NCBI RefSeq assembly: GCF_008831285.2
Contig: NC_045151.1
Span: 3,221,544 to 3,285,543, forward strand
Length of the DNA stretch: 64,000 nt
Direction of reading: 5' to 3'
Source: Nymphaea colorata
Taxonomy: Eukaryota; Streptophyta; Magnoliopsida; Nymphaeales; Nymphaeaceae
This document shows positions 12,780-24,118 of the stretch, piece by piece. The notes below the pieces were generated by a model. The model ran no database searches. It was not told the DNA's origin and saw only the letters and a program-made list of their open reading frames with translations. Made by a program: the position numbers and the translations under genes. The stretch's first letter is position 1. Every line of letters begins with the position of its first letter.

Positions 12780-15056
12780 GTACCAAAAATTAGAATGAAG
12801 TTTGAAAGGGACGTAGAAGGGAATGGTTTTTATAATTTTTATGCGAGACAAGGTGGTTTCAATACGAGTATATGTGACTCTAAGAAGAAGAATGGAGGAG
12901 TTGAGTATTACAAATAATTTGTTTGCAAGAAAAATGGCTTCAAGAAAAACAAAGAGACGAAAAGAAGGGAGATGCGTGGACTAGATGTGGTTGCAAGGCA
13001 TGGATGCCCATGAATTGTTCTCAAGTAAGAATAAGTGGCATGTGAAAAATGTTCGTTATGCATACAACTATTACTTGTAGTCTTCAGCAAAAATAAATTT
13101 TCATAAGGCATAAAAAACGTGAATACTCCACAAAGGAATGTAGTGGCCAATATGGTTCAGTCTAGTGTGAGTCCATCAAAGGCTATGGATGTTTTTGCCA
13201 ATGAAGTTGGTGGATTGGAGCATGTGTCATTTACACATGATCAATGCTACAAATATCTCTAAAAAATTACAAATAATTACTATGTGAATGATGCTCAAAC
13301 AATCACGAACTACTTCAAGAAAAAGAGATGAGAATACAGATTTTTATTTTAACTTTCAAATTGATGAGCTTGGACAGCTAGGAAATTGTCTTTGGGCCTA
13401 TGCAATAGCCCGTGAAGATTACCATTATTTTAGAGATGTAGTGTCATTTGATATCATGTACAAGAAAAATAATTATCACATGCCCTTTGCTCCATCTATT
13501 AGGATAAATCATCATGGTTAGAGTACATTTTCTACTGCAGATCATTGATTGATGAAACCAAAGCATTATTTAAATAAACATTTCAAGAATTGTTCCATTG
13601 CATAGGTGGGCAACCACCAGTGTCAATTTTGACTGATCAAAATGCTGATATGAGGGCAGTAATAAAAGAAGTATTGCCAAGTATGGTGCATATGTTTTGT
13701 AATTGGCATATGTTTACGGCCAACATATGTTGGTGATATGTATAAACATAATCTCTAATTCAAATAAATGTAGGATGTGTGGTTCTTCAAGAGTGATACA
13801 AGTGAAGAATTCGAAAAGCAATGGGTCAAAATGATCTTGAAGTCTTTAAAGCTGGAAACCATTGATTGGGCAACAACTTTGTAGAAAGAAATACATACAT
13901 GGGCGAAACCATATTACAATGACACTTTCATGGCAGATATGTCTACTATCCAAGGAAGTTAAAGTATGAATTATTATTTTAAGAATTGGTTCACTCCACG
14001 TACACTCTTGGATGATTTTTTTGAAAAATATAAAGAGACTATCGCATAAAACGACACATTGAGAAACAATTAAACTTCAAGACGAATAATAAAGTTGAAC
14101 CCACTAGTAAACATGTTGTGCTCGAGTTGTATCCGCGAGATACATTCACTCTTTCAATATTTAGAAAACATGTAAAACAAGAATTTTTGGATTGCATAAG
14201 ATGCTCATATAGAGTGAATCAACATGCAGATGAGATGAAGAAATATTTCGATCAGATAACTTATAGAAGGTGGTAGTGCTGATGTAGTATATAAAGAGTA
14301 CACAATTTTATATGGTCCCAGTAGTCCACATATGCCAAGTTGTTGATGCAAATTATGAGAACATTCTATTATCATTTGCTTACAACATTGTATGCATAAC
14401 TTGTAAAAAAAAAAAAAACTACTTTTAGCATATGTACTTAAGAGATGGAACTGACAAACAAAGGAGTTGGAATAATAGACTCAATATCTCATCTATTGGC
14501 TGATAACAAATCATCAATGTAGTGAAGAAAATTTTTCTTGAGATGAAGGCAAAAGAATGCATTAATGAGGCATTGTCAGAATATGAATGTTCTGACAACA
14601 CAGTAGATGTGTTTGATAAGTTGTTAAGGATAAGAAGATGAGAACTAGTGAAAATAGTTGTAATGAATGCATCTAGAACATGAAAATCAAAATAACTAAT
14701 GGTATTGCGAACATCACAGAGCAGGGGTAGTAAGGGAACTCAAAGTGAATTGTGTGAGGCATTGAACAGTCTAAAATAGTTAGGATGTCAAGACATGTAT
14801 GAAACATGAACATGATTCTTGCACACGTTCCTTACAAATGAAAGCAAGTTAAATTTGTATTTCATTTTTGTGGTTCTATTCTATAAAGTATAAACTGCAA
14901 CTTATTTACCCATGTGAACAACTATGCAGAATTACTTTGGATGATAGTGATATAGTGAAACAAAGAATCTGTCATTCATGTGGAGGAACAAGACATGATA
15001 AGAGAAACTATCCACAAGAGAAAACACATGCTGGTATATTCATTTTTACTATGTAA
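12780..15056 (+). pseudogene. FAR1/FHY3-type MULE transposase relic
   Basis: Domains appear in family order. FAR1 DNA-binding region: EGNGFYNFYARQGGFN and KKKNGG near 12810-12890, then TRCGCKAW and NKWHVKNV near 12975-13050. MULE transposase core: the open stretch 13288-13521 with DFYFNFQIDELGQL, VVSFDIMYKKNNYHMPFAP and INHHG, followed by a TDQNADMRAVIKEVLP-like block and CNWHM near 13630-13715. SWIM side: ELYPRDTFTLSIFRKHVKQE near 14127-14185, CCKFENI near 14348 and LKRWN near 14428. The C-terminal zinc knuckle near 14970 reads CHSCGGTRHDKRNYP, with the last Cys replaced by Tyr. Several stops and frameshifts make it non-functional. Domesticated FAR1/FHY3 genes share this layout, but the flanking inverted arms point to the transposon. 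Confidence 0.85.
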
Positions 15057-16119
15057 TATAGCTATACTTGTATGCCATTTACATAAGCTAATTGAAGATT
15101 TTCAACAGGATGCACCTCTATAGGGAATGAACAGTAGTTGCCAACTCCATGTGTGATATGAATAAGTCTATTTGTGTCCATAGTAGTTGTGCAAGTATTT
15201 GGATATGTCTAATTGAATGTTGTCTATGTATTTTGAGGGTTGATGCTCTAGGGTCTCCAACTTCAAGTGGGTGCACACAAAATCCTGTACTTATGATCTG
15301 CCCTCTCAACTGAATGTTGGAGGACAGTAGCGGCACAACATATCTTGAAGGAGCCTCTTGAAGTCAACCAATAATTAGAGTTCTTGATCTGTCGCTTTCT
15401 TGAAGATAGACACTGTAACGATATGATTATGGCTTCACTATAGAATATTCAATGGTTTATCCAAAGTATATTTGATCTTTGTGTTGCCTTCATTTAACTT
15501 GGCTAGACCAAAAACGTATTTGATCTTTGTGTTGCAAAGGACTGCAGTAACTTCATGTTGGACTCTCACATTTGGAAATTTTTATTTTTGCAAATAAAAA
15601 ATCTAATGTTGTTAAGTAAGACACTTGTAATTTCACATTTAATAACTGCATTCATTGCATAATATGCAGTGGCTTTGGAGTTGGAGACACCATGTCTTTG
15701 TTGTTTTTCTTTTTATTTCCTTTGATGAATGGTTTTTCTACTTTTTGGCATCAATTTGTGCTCAACTAGGCGATGGTCGATTTGTAGATCAGTTGCCTGA
15801 CTTTGTAATTTGCCATAGTTGACATGTACACAAAGTTGGTCTGGTGGCTGATGCATCTCACACTTTTCAAACTTGTATTCATTTCATTTGATTGAAAAAC
15901 AGTCACCATAATGCCCATGTTATGGTTGCTTAATTGTTAATAAACAACATCTACAACTAAGCAGAAGTAGAAAAAAAAAACATGGAGAACATAAAGCAAG
16001 TTCTAATGCTTAGTTTTTTTCAAAAAAAATACAAGATTCATTGTAACTAGAGGTAAACATCTTCAATAAAGTAATGGTGAAAAAAAAAAATATTCAACTT
16101 TCACATATCCTGACCAACA
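15057..16119. other. Interior of the MULE, no gene recognised
   Basis: AT-rich DNA between the two convergent relics. The ORF at 15118-15336 (-) has no family resemblance. Nothing else seen. Confidence 0.4.
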
Positions 16120-16530
16120 TTTACATTCTTATGGACCATATTATTGATATGCAGCTGAGTCATGCAATCAATCAGGTCTTTGTGACTTTGCCAAACATGT
16201 TTACCTTCATGTTCATGCACAAAATCATGCATCGCTCTTCGAGCATGGTTTAGTCCACTGATAAAAAAGCTTTCATTCTCCTTTTTTACAATATATGAAC
16301 TATCATGTTTACGACATCACTGAAAATATCCACAAAACTTCTTCGTACCCTTAACATTGAAAACTATACAAGAATAGATAGTGTTCAATATTTTATTTCT
16401 TACAACAACTAACAAAAATTCAGTTAAGTCGCTTACATGATTATCACACCCATAGAAAAGTCTCCCGAAATTTGTTACACGTTTTACAACTCAAACTGGT
16501 GTTGTATGTCCACATTTACATTGATGATAC
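16120..16530 (-). pseudogene. GRF-type zinc-finger protein relic inside the MULE
   Basis: On the minus strand 16444-16523 reads CKCGHTTPV, a stop, then VVKRVTNFGRLFYGC. The spacing CxC...GRxFYxC is the signature of the plant GRF zinc finger. About 150 bp downstream, 16130-16310 encodes a clean-looking segment with NESFFISGLNHARRAMHDF and HVWQSHKDLIDCMTQLHINN, which I do not recognise. The relic runs convergent to the transposase, as mudrB does to mudrA in MuDR. A premature stop and likely frameshifts break it. Alternative: an independent gene fragment captured by the MULE. Confidence 0.5.
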
Positions 16531-16977
16531 TAGCAGATAGAAGAGCTTGCCAATGCACCTATGATGTCATGATCAATCAATGTATTTGCACAAATGTTGT
16601 CATATAATGTGTTTAGATGAGAAGCAACTGCAAAGCTTGGTAAATTGGGCATGCTTGTTTTGGTCATAGGTTGAGGAATCCCAAGTGTGATCCCTTATCT
16701 AGTGATTCATTACAATGCTAAGACATGTGGGCAGTCCATTGCAAGAAATTGCAACCAAGAAAGCAAAATCGATACATACACAAATAAGATATTATCATTA
16801 TCCATATTGCTTCAAGAATTCAATCAGAAGCACCAAGAAATCTGAGAATGAGTGCATGATTGAGAAAAATAAATCAGAAGTAAAAACCAAAGAGGGAAGG
16901 GAAGCATTTGCCTCTTCCTCAGCAATGTGATTCAATAAATTTCAGATCTTCAAGAAGTGCCAATGATACCTATAATG

Positions 16978-17560
16978 CTAAATGCATGATTTTGAGATAA
17001 TCATACAATGGGCGTGATTAGTAATCGGGAGAAGCAGGGGCGAGAGAGAGATTGAGTGAGGGAAAGTGATATGCGGGTAACAGGAGGTGGTCTACCATTG
17101 AGTGGGGGATGCAGGGGCAATGGTAGACTGTCGGGCGGTGGTTTTTCTAGTCGTTCTATGATGGCCAATCTCTCTACCATCGAGCAGCTACTACAGGGAG
17201 GAAGGGGCAACCAGAGACAAAGAGTGATGAAGAGAGAGGAAGGTGTTTAAAGAGACCGAGTGAGGGAGAGACAAGATCTCCAAAACATTAAATAGTGGTT
17301 TTACCAGCCATGCAGCAATGATCAATCTATGCTGTCAGGCGGACGAGTCAGGGAGGAAAGGGTGAGCAGACACAGAGAGTGAGGGAGAGGGCGGAAGGGG
17401 TTTACCGTCGGTGCCGGCAGTCGACTAGTTCTTGTGAGACTTTAGAGAAGAGATAGAGAATGAGGAAGATAGGGAAGGTGTTTACTTTGGTCGCCGGCCG
17501 ACTGCGTTCTCGCCGGGTGGTCGAGAGGTCTGATGGTCTACTCCTGTCATGGAGAACATG
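16978..17560 (-). repeat. Right inverted arm of the MULE
   Basis: GA-rich on +. Its reverse complement runs, from the outside in, through GGCCGGCGACCAAAGTAAAC, CGACGGTAAACCCCTTCC, CTCACCCTTTCCTCC and GCCCCTGCTTCTCCCGATTA, then ends in a block near 16978-17030 that pairs with about 11697-11760 of the left arm. The ORFs in this stretch (17001-17250) are composition artefacts of the repeat. Confidence 0.75.
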
Positions 17561-17814
17561 GAGAACGTGAGTGTGTGTGTGTGGTTCCAAAGATCATGGG
17601 TAGTTAAAGAGGAGTGGAGAAAATGGTGGGAGTGAAAAAGTTAAAGTGGAGGGGATCATGGGAAAGCACCGTGCAGTTGCTATTCTTGAGGATCAAGTTT
17701 TACTTTTTTTGTTTTTTTATTAATGTTTTTCTTTATATAGCTGTATCGACTAGTTGAGAAAGTAACGCCAAAAAGAAGAGAAAAAAAAAGTTTTTTTCTG
17801 TCGTATGATTCCCT

Positions 17815-17838
17815 TCTCTCTCTCTCTCTCTCTCTCTC
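17815..17838 (+). repeat. (CT)n microsatellite
   Basis: Alternating CT from 17815 to 17838 followed by CCCCCTCTCCC. It lies 140 bp before the copia primer-binding site, where a 5' LTR would be expected. Confidence 0.95.
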
Positions 17839-17977
17839 CCCCTCTCCCTATCGCACTATGCTTCCATCTCTCTGCACCATTGCATTTCCTTCTTGGTGCG
17901 TTGCCGCCTTTCTTCATTTTGCCTTATCAAAAAAAACAAAAAAACAGGCGTGTGAATCAAGGGAGTTCGCTAACGTT

Positions 17978-17989
17978 TGGTATCAAAGC
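17978..17989 (+). other. Primer-binding site of the copia element
   Basis: TGGTATCAAAGC differs by one base from TGGTATCAGAGC, the sequence complementary to the 3' end of initiator methionine tRNA used by most Ty1/copia elements. gag begins about 60 bp downstream. The adjacent sequence does not show a clean CA end of a 5' LTR. Confidence 0.75.
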
Positions 17990-18039
17990 TTCCAGGTTGT
18001 ATGCCAAAGCTCCCTCAATTCAAGTCGATGTCGATCATC

Positions 18040-18940
18040 ATAACTGAGGCAGCATGGGAGATCGCCAGTGGGATGTTCCAGTATCCCCAACTCATGGCAA
18101 CCAACTATACCAACTAGGTAATTAGGGTCCAGGCGATGATGGATGATCAAGGCATTTGGGAGGGAGTCGAGCCAGTGGCCGATGTGGCTGTCGACATGAG
18201 GAAGGACAGAAGGCAACAGCGAAGGAGTCTGGGACTGCCTCAAGACGAGATTCATTGGGGCAGATCGCGTGAGGAATGCGCGCATGCAGACGTTGAACAT
18301 CGACTTTGACGTGATGCAAATGTAGAAAGGAGAGTCGTTGGATCAGTATGCGGGCAGGTTCATCGGGAGGTCCATCAAGTATGCCATCTTGGGGGAAACC
18401 TGAGAAACGCCGCCCTGGTGAAGAAGGTATTTGACATCGTTCCAAATCAGTTTCTCAGTGTAATCACTAGCATAGAGCAGTTTTGTGACATCGACATTAT
18501 GTTGTTTGAAGGGGCCATGGGACGACTCAAGACCTAATGGAGAACGCTCTCGTCCCCAAGCATTCGGTACTGGTGGCAATGGAGATACTCAACTACTTCT
18601 CCTCAGGCCGAGTGGAAGGCACGGCAGAGGAGAAGCGGCAGCGACCCATCATCGACTCGAAAGGAGAAGGCTCACGGGGAAGGAGGGGTTTGCAATTGGG
18701 ATGGTCGTGGACACGGTAGAGGTGGCCACGCAAAGACGGAGCAGATGGCTCTAGGGGCGGTGGTCGTGACAAGAGTTACATCCGTTGCTTCAATTGTGAT
18801 GAATGGGGCATTACACGAGCCGATGCAAGGGTCCCAAGATGAAGGAGGAGGCACATCTCACACAAGCTGACGACACCGAGTTAGCCCTGCTGCTTACGGA
18901 GTTGGAAGAAGTGGTGCCCGCAACACTTGAACGACTAGAA
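18040..18940 (+). pseudogene. copia gag relic with zinc knuckle
   Basis: Frames together read YPQLMATNYTNxVIRVQAMM and QGIWEGVEP near 18085-18170 (the YPxLxxTNYxxW core of copia gag), ALVKKVFDIVPNQFLSVI and EGAMGRLKT near 18415-18530, then a basic linker and RCFNCDEWG followed, after a one-base frameshift near 18807, by HYTSRCKGPKMKEEAH. This is a CCHC knuckle (CX2CX4HX4C). The Trp of the TNYxxW core is a stop (TAG). Gag would form the particle that packages the RNA; this copy cannot be translated whole. Confidence 0.85.
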
Positions 18941-19024
18941 TGGTAGGATCGATAGGATGTTGTCCTGCTCAATGAAGAGTAGGTATGGCCGAAACTACAC
19001 CGGACCGAGCACAACATGGAAACT

Positions 19025-19500
19025 ACTGATGTCTGGTACTTGGATAATAGTGCCATCATTCACATGACCAGAGACAAGGTCAAATTTTGTGAGTTAGATG
19101 AGGCAATCACCGACAAGGTGAAGTTCAGCGATGGCTCATCGGTGTAGATCATGGGATAAGGTTCAATTTTTTTAGATGCAAAAATTATGATCAGTGGCTG
19201 CTCCAAGAAGTATATTATATCTCGAGGCTTCGCAGCAACATCGTGAGTCTCGGGCAACTTATCGAGGTAGGTCACAAGGTGGTTATGGATGAGGACGAGC
19301 GGGAGGTGTTTGTAAAAAATCCATGGCAGTTGATCATGAAGGTGAGACACACACCAAATCGTCTCTACCGCATCAAGCTGCAGATTACTAGGCCAGTGTG
19401 CTTATTGGGAAACCACGAGGATCCAACATGGCTGTGGCATGGTTGTCTCGGTCATGTGAACTTTCAAGCAATGTAGACGCTTGTAAACAAGAAGATGGCA
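19025..19500 (+). pseudogene. copia protease and pre-integrase relic
   Basis: WYLDNSAIIHMTRDKVKF near 19036-19086 aligns with the copia protease active site WxLDTGAxxHMT, but the catalytic DTG/DSG triad reads DNS. FSDGSSV (stop) and SLGQLIEVGHKVVMDEDER (near 19243-19300) follow, then TPNRLYRIKLQITRPVCLL and a WLWHGCLGHVNFQAM pre-integrase block near 19428-19473. A stop follows GSSV, and more stops and frame changes lie before the integrase core. Confidence 0.85.
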
Positions 19501-20365
19501 ACTGGGGGATCGCCGATCACTCATCCCGCTTAGTTATGCCAGAAGTGCTTGGTGACGAAGTAGACAAGTCGTTCCCATCGGCAGCCAACTATCGAGTGAA
19601 GGAACCACTTGAACTCTTGCACGCTGATCTTTGTGGCCCGATCACGCTACTTACCCCTACCGGTAATAGCTATTTCTTACTAACCATTGATGACTTCTCT
19701 CATTGGATGTGGTTGTGCATGATCAAAACAAAAGACCAGACATGCTCGGCATTCATGAGAATCAAGGCGCTATCCGAGAACGCATGCGGGTGTCGTGTGA
19801 AGATGCTCAGGACTGATTGGGGAGGCGAGTTCCTCTCTGTCGAGTTCGCCAAGGTGTGTGAACAGGCAAGTGTTGTGCGGCACCTCACTGTGCCCTACTC
19901 ACCACAGCAAAACAGAGTGGTGGAGAGAATGAATAAGATAGTGATAGCGATGGCAAGATCCCTCCTCAAGAGCATGAGTATGCAAGGAAGATTTTGGGGG
20001 GAGGCGTATGGCACGCGGTCTACCTGCTGAATCGTTTACTTATGAAAGCCATGGACGAGGGCACACCGTATGAAGGTTGGAGTGGCGGGAAACTAGACCT
20101 CACACATCTTCGGTTGTTTGGCTATACCACATATGCCAGGGTGACGACATCACACCTGAAGAATCTCAATGATCACAGCCAGCCAATGGTGTATCTTGGC
20201 GTCGAGGACTGCTGCAAGGCGCACCGACTATTAGATCCATGGCGCGAAAAAATCCATGTAAGTTGTGATGCTAAATTTGAAGAAAATCTGAAGTGGAAAT
20301 GGAGCATGGATGCAGTGAACCGTCGAATTTCATTATTGAGGAGGGGTTTAACACCAAGTCGGTAG
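19500..20365 (+). pseudogene. copia integrase relic
   Basis: The core is well kept: YRVKEPLELLHADLCGPIT, FLLTIDDFSHWMWL (first catalytic Asp region), KMLRTDWGGEF (second Asp) and YSPQQNRVVERMNKIV (catalytic Glu), in the open stretch to 20030. A frameshift near 20005 moves the reading frame; the next stretch holds YLLNRLLMKAMDEGTPYEGW and HLRLFGYTTYARV (the chromodomain-less C-terminal part typical of copia). The upstream HHCC zinc finger is damaged. Integrase would insert the cDNA into the genome. Confidence 0.9.
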
Positions 20366-20815
20366 AGAGCAACTCAGTGTCGGTCGCAGGCAGACAAACA
20401 AGAGGGACAGTGTCCATGGAAATGGGCTGCCCGGCTTCTTCATCGACACCGATGGCGAGTGAAGCAATGTCGAAAGGTCCGTCAACCAGGGCACGGGCTA
20501 CGGCACACGCAACAGCAAACTCCTCGACAAACTTCAACACTCTGGTGGTGACGCCGGCTCGTAGGCTGCTGGCGGATGAAGCTGTCACGACTTCGGAGAT
20601 GGAGGACAACAATGACAGGCCTGTTCGGTATAGACACATCGATGATATCATGAGAGACGCTCAGCGCATCAAACTTAACAATGAAGACACCGAAAAAGAA
20701 GTCATGCTCGCGGCAACAGAGGAGTCGTCATGTTACCGAGAGACAGCCGGTCAGCCGGCATGGGAGGAAGCTATTGCCAAGGAGATCGAATCCATTGAGA
20801 AAAACTCGACCTGAA
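20366..20815 (+). pseudogene. copia integrase-RT linker relic
   Basis: The open stretch 20293-20814 runs through a low-complexity Ser/Thr/Ala-rich linker, then RPVRYRHIDDIMRDAQRI and ends QPAWEEAIAKEIESIEKNST before a stop. The W-E-EAIAKEIESIEKN block is the conserved start of the copia reverse transcriptase (WxxAMxxELxSIxKN). Confidence 0.8.
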
Positions 20816-21440
20816 TGTTGAAACCCTACCAATCAGAACCAAAGCAATCAGACTCAAATGGGTGCTCAAATTGAAGGAAAACTCAAACAGAGAGGTGATC
20901 ATGGACAAGGCCAGATTACTTGCAAAGGGCTATGTCCAACAACAAGGGATCGACTTTGAGGAGGTGTTTGCGCCGGTCACCAGGCTCGACACCGTACTAG
21001 TCATCCTAGCTGTCGCAGCCTATCGTGGGTGGCAAGTCCATCATCTCAATGTCAAGTCAGCATTCCTCAACGACAAACTCGAGGAGGAGGTCTATGTAGC
21101 TCAACTGGAGGGTTTCACGTTGAAGAACAAGGAGCATATGGTACTCAAATTAAGCAAGGCATTGTATGGTCTCCAGTAAGCACCACGCGCCTGGAACACA
21201 TGGCTGGACCAGAGCCTGAAGTACCTTGGATTCACAAAGTGCACACTAGAACAAGCCATGTATACGATGAGAAGAGACGGTGTCGGCATCATCGTCGGAG
21301 TTTATGAGCTAATTGTAATAGGGGAGGATTTAGAGGCGATCGTGGCCTTCAAGGAATAGATGTTGGTTGAGTTTGAGATGAGCGATCTCGGCCTGCTCAA
21401 CTATTACCTTGGGATCGAGGTGGAACAAGGAAAAGACGGT
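20816..21440 (+). pseudogene. copia reverse transcriptase relic lacking YVDD
   Basis: DKARLLAKGYVQQQGIDFEE and FAPVTRLDTVLVILAVAA, then LNVKSAFLNDKLEEEVYV (catalytic Asp replaced: LDVKxAFLxG reads LNVKSAFLND) and LSKALYGLQ, a stop where LKQ/LQQAP is expected, then APRAWNTWLDQSLKYLGF. The catalytic YVDDL is absent: the frame passes directly from VGVY to ELIVIGEDLEA near 21300-21330. The later SDLGLLNYYLGIEVEQ block is intact. The enzyme is therefore dead in two motifs. Confidence 0.9.
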
Positions 21441-22036
21441 ATTTGTTCAAGCAGACAACCTATGCCAAGAAGCTGTTAACTCAATTTGGTATGTTCGATT
21501 GCAATTCCACAAAACTCCTCATGGAACCAAGGTCACAGCTGCACATGGATCCAAAAGGACAGCCGATGGATGCAATAGAGTATCGTCGAGTCATTGGGTG
21601 CCTAAGGTATCTTCTTCACACAAGACTAGATCTTTCGTATGCCATCAGTGTAGCTAGCAGATTCATGGAGAGATCGACAGTGATGTACGATAGGGCAGTG
21701 AAGCAGATTCTGCGATACTTAAAAGGAACAATTCACTTCGGTTTTGTATGCACCAGAGAAAGAGGAGAAGAGGTGATTGTCGGGTTCACAGATAGTGACT
21801 TGGCATGTGACGTCGATGACCGAAAAAGCACTGGAGGCATGACATTCTATGTAAATGCAAGTCTAATCTCATGGAACTCGCAGAAGCAGAAGACTGTATC
21901 CTTGCCTTCGTGCAAAGCTGAGTTTATGGCAGTAATCGCCACGGCGTATCAGGCACTTTGGCTCAGAGGAATATTTCTTACACAAATGCAAATGTTAGTG
22001 GGGGAGGAAAATTTACGGATATTTACTGGCGTCTAG
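21441..22036 (+). pseudogene. copia RNase H relic, cut at 3' end
   Basis: One open frame gives TTYAKKLLTQFGMFDCN, PMDAIEYRRVIGCLRYLLHT, RLDLSYAISVASRFM, ILRYLKGT, GFTDSDLACDVDDRKSTGG and LPSCKAEFMAVIATAYQALW. The RNase H acidic residues (D of TDSD, E of KAEF, D of DVDD) are kept. The frame breaks off after LRGIFLTQMQMLVGEE; the expected DNxSAIxLAxNP and KHIDIRxHFIRE blocks are missing, and CACTA-type subterminal repeats start at once. Confidence 0.9.
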
Positions 22037-22709
22037 AGCAGAAAGTTAGTGAAAGGGTATAAAACATGTGCCTTCACTGACATCGAAGGGAGCGGGAATG
22101 TTGACATAGTGTTCACTGGCGTCCAACTTGGAAGTGTCACTAAATGCCCACCGCCCATAATTGACGCCCTCTTGGAAATGTCAGTGACTGAAAAGGTTTA
22201 CTAATGTAAAAAACAAACATCAGTAAAAGAGACTTCTTTTTTCTGGTGTGCGAACCAATGTCAGTGAAAGGATAGGCTGAATTTGTGATTTTCAGTAATG
22301 ATGGTTAGGTCAATCAAGTTAAAGAGTTACTGACTTCAGAGGAAAGACGAAGTTTTTTTTTTTTTTCTGTCGTGAAGTTTGCATCAGTTATAAGAAGGTG
22401 AACAATTATCATTTAAAATGTTGGGAGTTACACTGACAGTAGGCCAACGTCAGTGAACTAAAGACCTACTGTGATTTCCATAGACTCTCAATGAATGTGA
22501 CATATATATTGACATATTTAGCAAAATGTTGGTCAATGTTGAACTTTGACTGACTTTAATCTCTGGATTGTCACTAAAGGACTAACTTCATGCCCATTAC
22601 AGGTGGACGTCATTGAAAACAGCCGTTATTGACGTTTTCTCTGAAATGTCAATATTTTACTGATACATGGCTCTTCCTGCGTCAGTAAAGGCCTGAGTTT
22701 TTTGCAGTG
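22025..22709 (-). mobile_element. CACTA-type element terminus with subterminal repeats
   Basis: The end at 22709 reads, on the minus strand, CACTGCAAAAAACTC, close to the CACTA terminal inverted repeat CACTACAAGAAA. Inside it, copies of GTCAGTGAA / CACTGAC / CACTAAA motifs repeat in both directions every 40-80 bp (for example near 22075, 22110, 22130, 22260, 22445, 22575, 22680). Dense short subterminal repeats of this kind bind the element's own protein in En/Spm elements. The partner 5' terminus was not found. A related short copy lies at 42851-43235. Confidence 0.6.
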
Positions 22710-23691
<982 letters not shown>

Positions 23692-24076
23692 CTAGTGTGA
23701 GCCAGGAATAGATATGGACAGATCCAGGTTGATCTCTCTTTCGTCACTGGCGCTGTTGGTGCCGTCCATGCATTTAATTATGGGAAACAAGGACATGACT
23801 TCACTGGTATCAATCGTCGAGGAGGAGCCAGCCCTTCTCCAGAAGCCTGGAAGTGACAATTCACACCTGTCAATCGCTTCGACTTGCTTGGTCTTCGCTT
23901 CACTGCCTACAAATGAGGACGAAATAGAGCTCAATGGTGGCGCCTCTAGCCAGTCTTCCCTCTTCAGTTCTGTCTTTATTAATTTGGAGATGTTGGACGG
24001 GTTGGCCATATATGTAAGCTGCTGCAACCAAATCATGGAGTCCATTAAGATATGTGAATGAAGCATGTGATACAAC

Positions 24077-24118
<42 letters not shown>

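Larger units (their letters stand above)
11250..17600 (+). mobile_element. Mutator-like element (MULE) relic with long inverted arms
   Basis: Two inverted arms (left about 11250-11765, right about 16978-17560) enclose a FAR1/FHY3-type transposase relic on + (12780-15056) and a GRF zinc-finger relic on - (16120-16530). Long inverted arms plus a MULE-domain transposase define a TIR-MULE, the class that includes maize MuDR. The outer ends and the expected 9 bp target duplication could not be fixed, because similarity fades outside about 11250 and 17560. The copia primer-binding site at 17978 follows almost directly. All coding parts carry stops and frameshifts, so the copy is dead. Confidence 0.75.
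17978..22020 (+). mobile_element. Ty1/copia retrotransposon relic (Retrofit/Hopscotch-like)
   Basis: Primer-binding site, gag, protease, integrase, reverse transcriptase and RNase H follow in Ty1/copia order (integrase before RT). Codon content is GC-richer than the flanks, suggesting a younger insertion than its neighbours. Multiple stops, frameshifts and an in-frame loss of the catalytic YVDD show it cannot move by itself. No LTR pair was found. The 3' end is cut inside RNase H at about 22015, where a CACTA-type end begins. Confidence 0.93.

Noticed and set aside
12780-15056. A functional FAR1/FHY3-type regulator gene
   Set aside because: Many stops and frameshifts, a lost Cys in the zinc knuckle, and flanking inverted arms show a dead transposase instead.
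17600-17977. 5' LTR of the copia element at 17978
   Set aside because: No TG start, no CA end next to the primer-binding site and no second copy downstream, so an LTR cannot be claimed.
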